Assembly: GCA_033557465.1 (NCBI GenBank) | Contig: CM066035.1 | Coordinates: forward strand, 903,805,309 to 903,869,308 | Direction: 5' to 3' | DNA from: Ichthyophis bannanicus | Lineage: Eukaryota > Chordata > Amphibia > Gymnophiona > Ichthyophiidae | Length of the DNA stretch: 64,000 bases | Part shown: positions 19,687 to 28,730 of the stretch, piece by piece | Numbering within the stretch: position 1 is the stretch's first letter | Layout of the letters: the number at the start of each line of letters is the position of its first letter | Position numbers and translations under genes: made by a program | Notes under the pieces: generated by a model | Told to the model about the DNA's origin: nothing | What the model saw: the letters and a program-made list of their open reading frames with translations, nothing else | Database searches by the model: none

Positions 19687-21455
19687 CTATTTGTAGGCAG
19701 TGCCCTTCCTCGGGTAAAAGGACTTTTTACCCGAGCCCTTCTTTTTATGTGAAGGGGCAGCGGTCTTCCTCGATAGCCTTGTCTGGGTAAGGTGCTGGGT
19801 CTCAAGCTGAGCGGCCTTCTCGGTCACGGGTTTGCCAAAAAGGTTCTCACCTTGGCAGGGGACATCGACCAACTTGTCCTGAACCCATGGCTCGAGGTCC
19901 GATGACTGCAGCCACGCCTGGCGTCGAGCCGCGATGCCGGCAGCCGCAACTCGGGCCGAAGCCTCGAAGCCATCGTAGGCGGCGCGAGAAATAAACTTTG
20001 AGCATTCCCGAATCCCCGAGGACAAGGTCTTAAATCTCTGCAAGGGTTCCCCGGAGAGACCAGCAGAGAATCCGGCCAATTCCTTGGCCAGGTCTCGCAA
20101 GTACATGCCCATGTACAGCTGGTAAGACTGGACACAGCAAGCAAGCATAGACCACTGGAAGCACTTTCTACTGACGCCATCGAGGTTGCAGGCCTCCCTG
20201 CTGGGGGGCACCGCAGAGTGCATCTTCTGGCTCTTCAGACGATGCATGGCCGATTCCACAACCATGGAATGGTGTGGTAGCTGTGCTTTCTGGAAACCAG
20301 GGCTTTTGCGGAGTCGATAGATGGAATCGACTCGCTTGCTCAAAACCGGCGCCGAGGCCGGTGCCTCCCACATCCCGAAGAGGAGCCGTTCCAGCATCGG
20401 AGGAACCAGGACAGTAAAGGCCTCCTTCGGAGGAGAGTCGTACTGTAGAGCATCGAGCTCCTCGGCTCGAGGCTCTTCCACAGGATCGGCAGGGATAGCC
20501 AAGGCAGCGGCCATATCCCGGACGAACTCCGAGAACCTAGTGTCCTCCGGAGGGGATCTACTCTGGGGCTCAGACTGCGGTGAGTCCGACGGGACACACC
20601 GAGTCTTAAAAGTATCGGGAGACTCCTCATCCTCAGTTTCCCAGGCAGACTGATCCGAGGAGGAGTCAGGGTCCGACCCCGCGGGGCCACCGGCGTCGAC
20701 ACCCTCGGTCCCGAACGGGAGGTCGAGGGAGACATCGACCGAGGACGACTTCGAGCCACAAGGGCCTCGAGTATCGGCTCGGTCTCCGGGGTTGACTTCG
20801 AAGTCGACGCCCCGGTGGTCGGGGCAGATGCACCAGACAGGCTGGCCATCAGTGCCCGCTGCTGCTCCATGAAGGCAGACAATCTGCACTCCAAGGCTGT
20901 CATCCTGAGACTCAGCTCGGGAGACGCAGCAGCCACGGACTCGGGCCCCAGAGGCGCCGGGCCCGACGTCGGCTCTCTGGGAGGAGAGTCCACGAGGACT
21001 ACGAGGCTTACGTGTCCAGCAGACTCCGGCTCCACGCGAAGAACTTTGGCAGGCTTCTCTTGGTTCACGGGCCTGGGACGGCGGTCGGGGGTCTTAGACC
21101 TGGCCCTCGAGGGACCAGGGACCTCCTCCGACGCCGCCCTCGCGAGCCGCTTCTTCCTCTTACGTTCCCGGTCGGGGGACCCCCTGTCCGAGGAGCTTCG
21201 ACGGTGCTCGGGATCGGAATCCCGAGATGTCGAGGCCTCAGACGAGGTCCGGGCCCGGCCGGAGGCAGAGTCCGAGAAAAACCTCTCCTTCTGATGCTGT
21301 CGACTTTTAAGTGCCTTGGAAGACATCTTCCCACATGGCACAAACGACTTGGGGTCGTGGTCAGGGCCGAGGCACCGAAGGCAGCAGTCGTGTGCGTCGG
21401 TGAGAGACAAAAGTTTCTTACACCGATCACACTTTTTGAAACCACTGGAAGCCAT
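19687..21455 (-). pseudogene. E4 gag, one frameshift and early stop
   Basis: Start ATG at 21455 (MASSGFKKCDRCKKL) with zinc-binding CDRC..HDCCLRC. A long Ser/Arg/Pro-rich linker (about 21300-20700) follows, then a frameshift near 20700. The capsid-like part has EDTRFSEFVRDMAAAL, SPGFQKAQLPHHSMVVESAM, CVQSYQLYMGMYLRDLAKEL and DLEPWVQDKLVDVPCQGENLFGK. A premature TAG at 19687 (after GTAYK) removes about 45 C-terminal codons present in E3. Zinc-ribbon gag proteins of this type package element RNA. Confidence 0.85.
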
Positions 21456-21712
21456 CGGGGAAAAAAGAGCCCCTGCGAGGTCAAAAGACCGGCCTTCCAG
21501 GGAAAAATGAAAAAAGGGGCGCGAACGCCAGCCACGAAGGGCAAAAACCGAAAAAGAAATAAGCGGGCTCGATACCGGTGTACCGAACCCAGCGGGAGGG
21601 GAACCGGCATCGAACCGGAGAAAAATAGCGAAAAATCGCCGAAGAAAAAAATCACTTTTATCCGGGAGAACAGGACACACGTCCGGTGGGCTTCTCGGGA
21701 AAAAAAGAGACT

Positions 21713-21867
21713 GAGGTAAGATGGCACCTTTAGGCGGGAAGGGAACCGCGCATGCGTGCCAGCATTCCCAAAGGCTTTCATGGAAAGCTGGGGAAATGCT
21801 CCGCTGGGGCTTCATCGGCGCCGATGACACCCATATGTGAGGACTGACTTCCTGCTTGGTCCTGGAG
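21713..21867 (-). repeat. E4 5' ITR
   Basis: Inverse of the 3' ITR minus its 27-nt extension, with CATCGGCGCCGATG at about 21811-21824, ending CCTGGAG then AA (21868-21869). The leader 21456-21712 is A-rich and untranslated. Confidence 0.8.
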
Positions 21868-22186
21868 AATCTAGAATAGTCTTCAAGCTTAACTAGATCC
21901 CTCCTCATGTTATCTATACCTTCTTGGGTGTCTATTCTATTGCAGATTTTGGTATCATAAGCAAAGAGGCAAACCTTACCCGACAGCCCTTCCACTATAT
22001 CACTAAAAAGAACATGTCCTAGGGGCTCCATGGAGAAGATGGTGCAGCGGCAGGTGGGAAGACAGGTGCACATGTGCGGTGTACCCTCCCAAAGGCTTCC
22101 TTTGGAAGCTGGGGAGCGTTCTATGCAGGGCTCCGCCAGCGATGTCACCCATACATGAGGGCTTATTTTCCTGCTTGTTCACGGAG

Positions 22187-23529
22187 AAACTACCTTCCCT
22201 CAGTGCAATGAAAGGTATTTTGAGTTGCACTTGCAGGGTGAAGCCTTGGGACAGACTTGGAAGCTAACATGTACAAATTGCATTTTCAAAATTCACTCAT
22301 TATTTCCCAGGGATAAAAGTACCTCATAAAAAAGCAGGGCAAATGTGCATATCTCACTCCGAAAATTAGTGCAAATCTCCCAAGTAAAAAGGATCCGCAA
22401 AACTTGTCCCAGTACAGTCTGAAACTTCTTCCTTCATGCCAAGTACAAACATAAAATACATTTTATATTTTGCTTTGCTGATCTTTAGGGGCCCAAGCTC
22501 AGACGAACAAGCATTAGCTCTTTTCTTCATGTAAAGCATTTAAAACAAGGGTTACTCCCAATGCTGACCTTCTCTATTGTCTTTCCTTCTCTTTATCATC
22601 TAGTGGCAAATCTATTGAGAGACTATTTTGACATTTCTCCAAAGCAGGATGGACCCTAGGCAAACAAGCATGTCAGACCCCCGCCATAATGTAAATACAT
22701 TTTAAAAACGCCCTCATCCTCTTGTGTGCTAGCATCACTTCTTTCGTCATTCCCTGCCTCATCCAGTCCTGCAGACAAGAGTCAGTCAGCACTGGCCTCA
22801 CCTCTGCTGTCTCCTCTGTAATTAGAACCACGAATAGCCAACAGATATCATGAGACCAAGGGAGCCTTACTCGTTCTGATTTAGAGCAGACAGAAGAAGT
22901 TAAAAAGTGCTGCTCACTAACTTTTTCTGCCAAGACAATGCGGGAGACAACGGCAGCTCTGGCCTGCCCCACACTTCTTTCTGCTGGGCAGTTGATGACT
23001 TGACCTGAGGAATAATCTTATGATATCCTTCAAAGCACCGGTCTGGACGATTCAATTAGCACATCTGACATGGCCCTCCCAAACATAAGTGCCTGGTTTG
23101 CCTATGCCTTAATCTTGCCCCGACTTGGGACAGGTTTCGTTGAAAGTTTGTCTAAAATTATATTTGGTTCATCCAATAAAAAATATTACATGAAACCCTT
23201 TTGATATGTTTGTTTATAATCTGCTGGTAGCAGCAGAGCACAATGAAACTTGGTAACAGTATATGAAATGTCCTGCAACAGTATTTGGTCTACTTTTTTC
23301 TTCTGAAAGGAAGTAGCATCTCCTCATGGCCATCAAGGTCTGTGAAAATGAATATACAAATCCCAAATGTTGATTTATAATTATGGTACAACGGCAAAGA
23401 GATACAAATGGACATAACTCATAGAATGGAATCAAACAAATTTAGCACTACTTATCTTTCTCTAATGTCTTTCCCCATGACTCTTCTCCTTGCCACCTAA
23501 ACCTCACACCCCTTGCCTCTTTCCACCAA
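22187..23529. other. Host intron, nothing recognised
   Basis: About 1.3 kb of unique-looking AT-rich sequence between E5 and E6. A 99-codon minus-strand open frame at 22673-22972 has no recognisable motif. No repeat boundaries seen. Confidence 0.4.
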
Positions 23530-23896
23530 AGCACAGTTACTTACCTGTAACAGGTGATCTCTGGGAACAGCAGGAATAAGTCTTCCCATATGGGTACGTC
23601 GGTACCGACAGAGCCTGCGCGGGAACGCTCCCCAGCGTCCAATCAGAAAGCTTTTGGGAGCATCCCACAGCGCCTGCGTGCTGCCTTCCCGCCTTTCCAA
23701 CTGTCTCTCCTCAGTTGAGTTTCATAGCTGAGACAAAGAGAGAGAAGTGGAAAGGAAGATAGATAGAGAGATACAACTCCTAGGGGAGGTGGGTGGGTTG
23801 TGAAGACTTATTCCTGCTGTTCCCAGAGATCACCTGTTACAGGTAAGTAACTGTGCTATCTCCAGGAACAAGCAGGAATGAGTCTTCACATATGGG
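23530..23896 (-). repeat. E6 3' ITR, spacer and ICR
   Basis: 27-nt extension followed by ATCTCTGGG; palindrome CGTCGGTACCGACA (one mismatch). A purine-rich spacer of GA/GATA units runs at 23733-23780. The G-rich block is at about 23786-23800. The ICR junction TGTGCT/ATCTCC is near 23855-23863. Confidence 0.8.
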
Positions 23897-23899
23897 GAC

Positions 23900-25299
23900 T
23901 CCCTAGCTATAGATACCAGGGGGAGATCCCATAAAATGCGTGTCCCTGGACCAGGACCGCACCTCCCACACATGGATCTCCGGCATCCCATGAGGGATGG
24001 TGGGTAGGAGTTGAAAAGAGAGGAGCTGTAAGAAAAACAGCGAACCAAAGGACTACAGAAAAGGAGTCTTTGGTATGTATGATAAGTAGCAGTAAAATTA
24101 TTGAATGAACAATCACAATATGGACCTTACCTACTGGATTGCAGGAAGTAGAGAGCTTAATGGAGTCTACTGGAGATTCAGTAGAGGAATCCTCAAGGTG
24201 ACCTCACGGCAGTGAAGGTGAAGGTCCAAATTTGGAATTGGCAGGTGACTCAGGTGTCAACAGGGGTAGCATAAAAACGGCAGGTCTTCAGTGGAAAGCT
24301 TTATGGAAAAAAGCTGAAAACTCTTTTAGCTACAGAGGCATTAACAATGAGGAGTAAAAGAGGAAGACTGACCGATTTGGACAACTAGCCCAGTCCTGGA
24401 GGGAAGAAGGGGTATGGGAAAAAGCCCGTATTCCCAAGGAGGACAGATGTGAAAAGGGGCTGAACCTCAGAACTACCGAAGATCTACGTTGCCTTTCCTA
24501 GCTGGTGAGAGATAGGAAAGATATTGAAGCATGGGGCTTCAGGGATAGCAAGACCTAGAGGAAAGTGGGAGCTGTCAGTACCACAGTAGTGGTTGTGTGC
24601 ATAATACCCCCAACATACTGAGGGACAGTATGAATATATGCAAGCGCACTGTCTGGAACCTCTAGGAAGGTAAAAACCTTTATAGCATAGACAGTTAGGG
24701 AGATAAGTATGTAAATACATATCTACTTATAAGGAAGCATCTCGACAGATACACAGATATATATATATATATAGGGGCATAACATATGCACACACAGCTT
24801 ACAGACATATGTATCTATAGAAGTATATAGAGATATATACATACATGAACATGTATGTCTGAGGATACATGTCTGCAACTAAGCAGATAGAGATATGCCC
24901 ATAAGAACATTCACATGAGAGATGTGAAGGAGAAAGATTCATCTAAGAACAAGAAGGTGGAACCTACTTGAGAAGATATATAGAGAATCTATTCCTCCTG
25001 GCTAAGATGGTGCAGGAATGCTATCCAGTGAAATAACCAGGATGGGTGCGTGAAAAACAGAGGATAATATCAGTCTGTAAACAGCAAGTCCTGAGTCTTG
25101 TAGAACTCTGACATGGTAAATGGACAGAAAACGCATAGTAGGAGATACCAGGTTGACCCACTGGAGGGACACAAGGGGTATCTCATGCGTTACTAGTAGA
25201 AAATGTGCTGTCCATAAGGAGTAGGATACCATGAGGACAAGCTGCAAGGACAAAAAGCATATTCCTGCCGGATTGGAAACCTTTTGGACATTCACGCAG
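23900..25299. other. Degenerate interior of E6, left of E7
   Basis: 23900-24030 still aligns with the region after YR in E7 and E8. Beyond that I find no RT, MT or YR motif. It contains a (TA)n tract at about 24757-24773 and related ATAGATAT-rich sequence to 24900. Confidence 0.45.
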
Positions 25300-25301
25300 A
25301 A

Positions 25302-25667
25302 AGCACAGTTACTTACCTGTAACAGGTGATCTCTGGGAACAGCAGGAATTAGTCCTCACATATGGGTACGTCGGTACCGACGGAGCCCGTGCGGGAAAGC
25401 TCCCCAGCTTCTTAGAATAGAAGCTTTTGGGACCTCCCACTGCACATGCGCACTGCCTTCCCGCCTTCCTGAACAGCTCTCCTCAGTTTCGAGTTTATAG
25501 CTGAGTCAACAGAGAGAGGACAGGAAGATAGATAGATAAAAGATACAACTCCTAGGGGAGGTGGGTGGGTTGTGAGGACTAATTCCTGCTGTTCCCAGAG
25601 ATCACCTGTTACAGGTAAGTAACTGTGCTATCTCCAGGAACAAGCAGGAATAAGTCCTCACATATGG
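25302..25667 (-). repeat. E7 3' ITR, spacer and ICR
   Basis: The 27-nt extension starts at 25302. The palindrome CGTCGGTACCGACG is at about 25368-25381. The ICR right half AATAAGTCCTCACATATGG is the exact complement of the 5' terminus at about 30850-30868. Junction TGTGCT/ATCTCC near 25627. Confidence 0.88.
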
Positions 25668-25763
25668 GGACTCCCTAGCTTAGATGCATGGGATCCCCTG
25701 TAAAGGTTCGCCATCTTCGTATGGATCTCAGGCATCCATTCTGGGAAGGTGGGCAGGAGTTGT

Positions 25764-28637
25764 TTAGGAATGGAACAGGTGCTTGAGGACAGCCTGGCCA
25801 AACAAGGCATCCCGGCGGGAGTCCTTGTCCAAACAGTAATGGGCTGTGAAGGTATGAACCGAGGCCCAAGTAGCGGCTCGACAGATCTGATCTATGGAAA
25901 CAGAGTGCAGATGAGCCATAGAAGTTGCCATGGCCCTCACATTGTGAGCAGTGACATGGCCTTCCAGAGAAATGTTTTTGCTCTGGTAAGCAAAAGAAAT
26001 ACACTGAGCAATCCAATTGGAAAGTGTACGCTTGGAGACTGGAAGTCCCAAATGGGAAGGATCAAAGGCCACAAAAAGTTGAGAAGACTTTCGATGTGGC
26101 TGAGTCCTATTAAGGTAAAAAGCGAGAGCTCTTTTACAATCCAGAGTATGAAGGTTCCTCTCTGCATTGGATGCATGAGGAGCTGGAAAAAAGACAGGTA
26201 GATATACCTCTTGATTAAGATGAAAAGGCGAGACCACTTTAGGCATAAAGTGGGGATTCGTCCTAAGGACCACCTTATCATGATGAAATCTTGTGTAAGG
26301 TGGATTAGCCACTAAAGCCTGCAGCTCACTGATGCGGCGAGCCGAAGTGACTGCAATGAGGAAGATGACCTTCCAGGAAAGAAATTTCAAGGAGGTGGAA
26401 AACATTGGCTCAAAAGGTGGCTTCATAAGTTGACCGAGCACTAGATTCAAATCCCATGCGACCGGGGGTGGTCTGATGGGAGGTTTAGTGAGAGTCAGGC
26501 CTCTCATGAATCTTGCAACAAGAGGATGAGAGGAGATAGGTTGTCCATTTATATGTTTCAAGGATGCTGCAATAGCACTTAAATGGACTCTTACCGAATT
26601 TGTCTTGAGGCCTGCATTGGATAGATGCAGGAGATAATCAAGAAGAGAATTCAAAGGAAGTGCCAGAGGGTCAAGACCCTGCTGAGCACACCAAATGGAA
26701 AAACGTTTCCATTTGAAAGCATAGGAACGCCTGGTAGAGGGTTTCCTAGAGGCAGAAAGGATATCTTTCACTGGTTGGGAAAGATGAAAGTCTTGAAGGC
26801 TTAAGCCTTCAGTAACCAAGCACTGAGGTGAAGGGATTTGGGGTTTGGGTGCCACAAAGTCCCCTCCTCCTGAGACAGGAGGTCTGGCGCAGCTCCCAGA
26901 TCCAAGTAGGATCCCTGGGAGAGCTGTAGAAGTAGAGGGAACCACACTTGGCGTGGCCAGCGTGGAGCTATGAGGATCATAGTTCCATGATCCCTCTGGA
27001 GTTTGAACAGAGTCTTGGGAATCAAAGGAATGGGTGGAAAGGCATATAGGAATGCCTGATTCCAATTCAGGAGAAAGGCGTCCGTAGCCTGAGCTCCCTG
27101 ACACGGAGTTCTGGAACAGAACCGGGGAAGTTTGGCATTCCACGGACTTGCAAAGAGGTCTATGTCCGGGGTCCCCCATTCCTGAAAGATTCGGTTTATT
27201 TGGTCCAAATGTAGGGACCATTCGTGTGGCAGCAGAACTCGACTGAGCCTGTCTGCCCGAGAGTTTTGAACTCCTGGGAGATACACTGCTAGCAGGTGAA
27301 TCTGATGCTCTCTGGCGAAGGCCCATAGTCTTAGAGCTTCGTTGCAAAGCGACAGAGAGCCCGTCCCTCCTTGTTTGTTTATGTAAAACATGGCCACCTG
27401 ATTGTCCGTCTGAACTAGGACAGTGAGGTTGGCTAGGAGGGAGTGGAAGACCTTGAGGGCAAGGTAAATTGCTCGCAGTTCCAGAAGATTGATATGAAGG
27501 GTGGTCTCCTGTAGAGACCAAGTGCCCTGAGTGGAGAGAGTTTGCAGATGGGCTCCCCACCCTGTTTGGGAGGCATCTGTTGTGAGGGTTGCTTGGGGTA
27601 GCAATGGTTGAAATGGAGCCCCCAACAACAGATTCTTGGTGGAAGTCCACCAGTGGAGGGACCAAAACAGACGATCGGAGGTTTGTATTTGGTCTGAGAG
27701 CGCTCCTGACGCCTGAGTCCACTGAGTGGCCAGGGTCCATTGAGCTGCTCTCATATGAAGACGAGCATAGGGCACCACATGCACTGTGGAGGCCATATGA
27801 CCCAGTAGGCGTAGCATTTCCCTGGCTGTCAAGTGAGTGCTGGACTGAGCTTGGGAGGCCAAACTCAGGAGGCGCTGGCCTCGAACATGTGGAAGGTAGG
27901 CCCTTGCAGTGATGGTGTCCAACTGGGCCCCTATGAATTCTAGAGATTGAGTAGGGATGAGTTGGGACTTGGGAAGGTTTACTACCAGTCCCAGATACTG
28001 CAAAAGGCTCCTTGTGTGGTCCAGGGAAATCTGGGCCTGTGACTGAGTTGGAGCTCGGATGAGCCAGTCGTCCAGATATGGGAAGACAAAGATTCCCATG
28101 CCTCTTAGAAATGCGGCTACGACTGCCATGCATTTTGTGAATACTCTTGGAGCAGAGGCTAGACCGAAGGGGAGTACTCTGTATTGGAAATGTTTTCCCT
28201 GAAACAGAAAGCGAAGATACTTTCTGTGGGATGGATGGATGAGTATATGTGTATACGCATCCTGTAGGTCTAGAGAACAAAGCCAGTCCTGACCCTGGAG
28301 GTAAGGAAGGAGAATGCCGAGAGACAGCATTTTGAATTTCTCCTTGAAGAGAAATTTGTTCAATTCTCTCAGATCTAGGATTGGTCTGAATCCCCCTGTC
28401 TTCTTTGGAATGAGAAAATAAGGGGAGTAGAAACCGGACCCTTGTTGAGGAAGAGGAACCTCTTCTATGGCCCCTTGGGCAAGAAGAGAGGAAACCTCTT
28501 GACCCAACAGGGTTAGGAGAGATGGGGGAGAATTGAATGGTCTCACCATATGATGGGGAGGAAGGCTGGAGAAATGAAGTTTGTAACCCTCTCGAATGAT
28601 AGAGAGGGTCCATTGTTCTGTTGTGATTTGTTCCCAT
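25764..28637 (-). CDS. E7 ORF2-YR: overlapping frame ending in tyrosine recombinase
   Basis: A single 957-codon open frame. The C-terminal 310 or so residues are the YR: SAM-like DNA-binding part with RKPSTRRSYAFKWKRFSIW, then Arg768 (TSARRISEL), His898-x-x-Arg901, Trp924 and Tyr934, ending KHLFHS. The N-terminal 600 codons are Ser/Pro-rich and overlap RT-RH-MT in its -1 frame, which is the gag frame. They have no family of their own. The same overlap stays open in E4 (17620-19503) and partly in E3 and E8, echoing the ORF2/ORF3 overlap of Dictyostelium DIRS-1. How YR is started is unclear. Confidence 0.85.
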   Translation of the reverse strand: MGTNHNRTMDPLYHSRGLQTSFLQPSSPSYGETIQFSPISPNPVGSRGFLSSCPRGHRRGSSSSTRVRFLLPLFSHSKEDRGIQTNPRSERIEQISLQGEIQNAVSRHSPSLPPGSGLALFSRPTGCVYTYTHPSIPQKVSSLSVSGKTFPIQSTPLRSSLCSKSIHKMHGSRSRISKRHGNLCLPISGRLAHPSSNSVTGPDFPGPHKEPFAVSGTGSKPSQVPTHPYSISRIHRGPVGHHHCKGLPSTCSRPAPPEFGLPSSVQHSLDSQGNATPTGSYGLHSACGALCSSSYESSSMDPGHSVDSGVRSALRPNTNLRSSVLVPPLVDFHQESVVGGSISTIATPSNPHNRCLPNRVGSPSANSLHSGHLVSTGDHPSYQSSGTASNLPCPQGLPLPPSQPHCPSSDGQSGGHVLHKQTRRDGLSVALQRSSKTMGLRQRASDSPASSVSPRSSKLSGRQAQSSSAATRMVPTFGPNKPNLSGMGDPGHRPLCKSVECQTSPVLFQNSVSGSSGYGRLSPELESGIPICLSTHSFDSQDSVQTPEGSWNYDPHSSTLATPSVVPSTSTALPGILLGSGSCARPPVSGGGDFVAPKPQIPSPQCLVTEGLSLQDFHLSQPVKDILSASRKPSTRRSYAFKWKRFSIWCAQQGLDPLALPLNSLLDYLLHLSNAGLKTNSVRVHLSAIAASLKHINGQPISSHPLVARFMRGLTLTKPPIRPPPVAWDLNLVLGQLMKPPFEPMFSTSLKFLSWKVIFLIAVTSARRISELQALVANPPYTRFHHDKVVLRTNPHFMPKVVSPFHLNQEVYLPVFFPAPHASNAERNLHTLDCKRALAFYLNRTQPHRKSSQLFVAFDPSHLGLPVSKRTLSNWIAQCISFAYQSKNISLEGHVTAHNVRAMATSMAHLHSVSIDQICRAATWASVHTFTAHYCLDKDSRRDALFGQAVLKHLFHS

Positions 28638-28724
28638 CTGGGAGCAAAGTGAACCAACCTTCCGGGTATGGTGAGAGGTTCTGGTTGTGTTAGAACCAGA
28701 AGTGGCAAGTTCCCTAGGAACAAG
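26801..28724 (-). CDS. E7 RT-RNase H-MT
   Basis: About 640 codons, open, beginning in the +1 frame at the gag stop (no ATG is needed if entered by frameshift). RT: LDLRELNKF, Asp152 in LDLQDAY, VLPFGLASAP, YLDD 216-219. RNase H: Asp383 (TTDASQTGWG), Glu415 (LLELRAI), Asp440 (QTDNQVAMFY), Asp491 (RADRLSR), all four intact. The Dam-like MT-derived block is 520-600: IDLFASPWNAK, AFPPIPL, LIAPRWPRQVWF; the catalytic NPPY-type motif is reduced to FPP. Stop after AWLLKA at 26801. It makes element cDNA and degrades the RNA strand. Confidence 0.92.
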
Positions 28725-28730
28725 TCAAAA
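28724..28730 (-). promoter_or_regulatory. E7 gag-stop recoding site TTT-TGA-C
   Basis: Coding-sense GGG TTT TGA CTT. TGA ends gag. RT is open in +1 (GGT TTT GAC TTG), and the gag frame downstream of TGA has no stop until the end of YR. The heptamer matches E3 and, with CTT, E8. Confidence 0.55.

Larger units (their letters stand above)
16137..21867 (-). mobile_element. E4: DIRS element (subfamily B) with fused pol
   Basis: Complete copy of about 5.7 kb: 3' ITR 16137-16320, ICR 16392-16489, RT-RNase H-MT-YR 16617-19556, gag 19687-21455, 5' ITR about 21713-21867. Inserted in CR1-B between Ser-Arg and Trp codons of its RT. Unusual in carrying one uninterrupted RT-to-YR frame. Gag has one frameshift and an early stop. 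Confidence 0.92.
15352..22019 (-). mobile_element. CR1-B LINE, split by E4
   Basis: The 3' part (15352-16134) and 5' part (about 21870-22019) of one minus-strand CR1. The right piece encodes GHVLFSDIVEGLSGKVCLFA through DLVKLEDYSR. The left piece resumes at WQLRFNVKKCKFMHLG, so the two halves are adjacent in CR1 and E4 lies between them. The FADD block reads FAYD (Asp lost). It ends at a CR1 3' tail (15352-15412). Confidence 0.8.
14576..22186 (-). mobile_element. E5: DIRS element interrupted by CR1-B and E4
   Basis: The left part (14576-15351) has a 3' ITR with the 27-nt extension, an ICR (14795-14886) and a YR C-terminal fragment. The right part (about 22020-22186) is its 5' ITR, ending CACGGAG then AA. 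The middle is occupied by CR1-B, itself split by E4. ICR and right terminus share the variant TGTTCA.GGAG / CTCC.TGAACA, linking the two ends. Gag, RT and most of YR are gone. Confidence 0.7.

Noticed and set aside
19557..19805. N-terminal 83 codons of the E4 pol frame from the ATG at 19805
   Set aside because: They overlap gag in a different frame and have no RT homology; homology begins after the gag junction.
22795..22812. Possible minus-strand micro-exon (AG, 14 bp, GTGAGG)
   Set aside because: Splice-like words occur by chance at this length; 14 bp would break the phase-0 chain of exons A-B-C.
22673..22972. 99-codon minus-strand ORF
   Set aside because: No motif, no splice context, composition like random frame.
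24757..24773. (TA)n tract as a regulatory element
   Set aside because: Simple microsatellite within decayed E6 sequence.
26794..26811. 18-bp perfect palindrome spanning the E7 RT-MT stop codon
   Set aside because: Not present at the same stop in E1, E3 or E8, so not a conserved signal.
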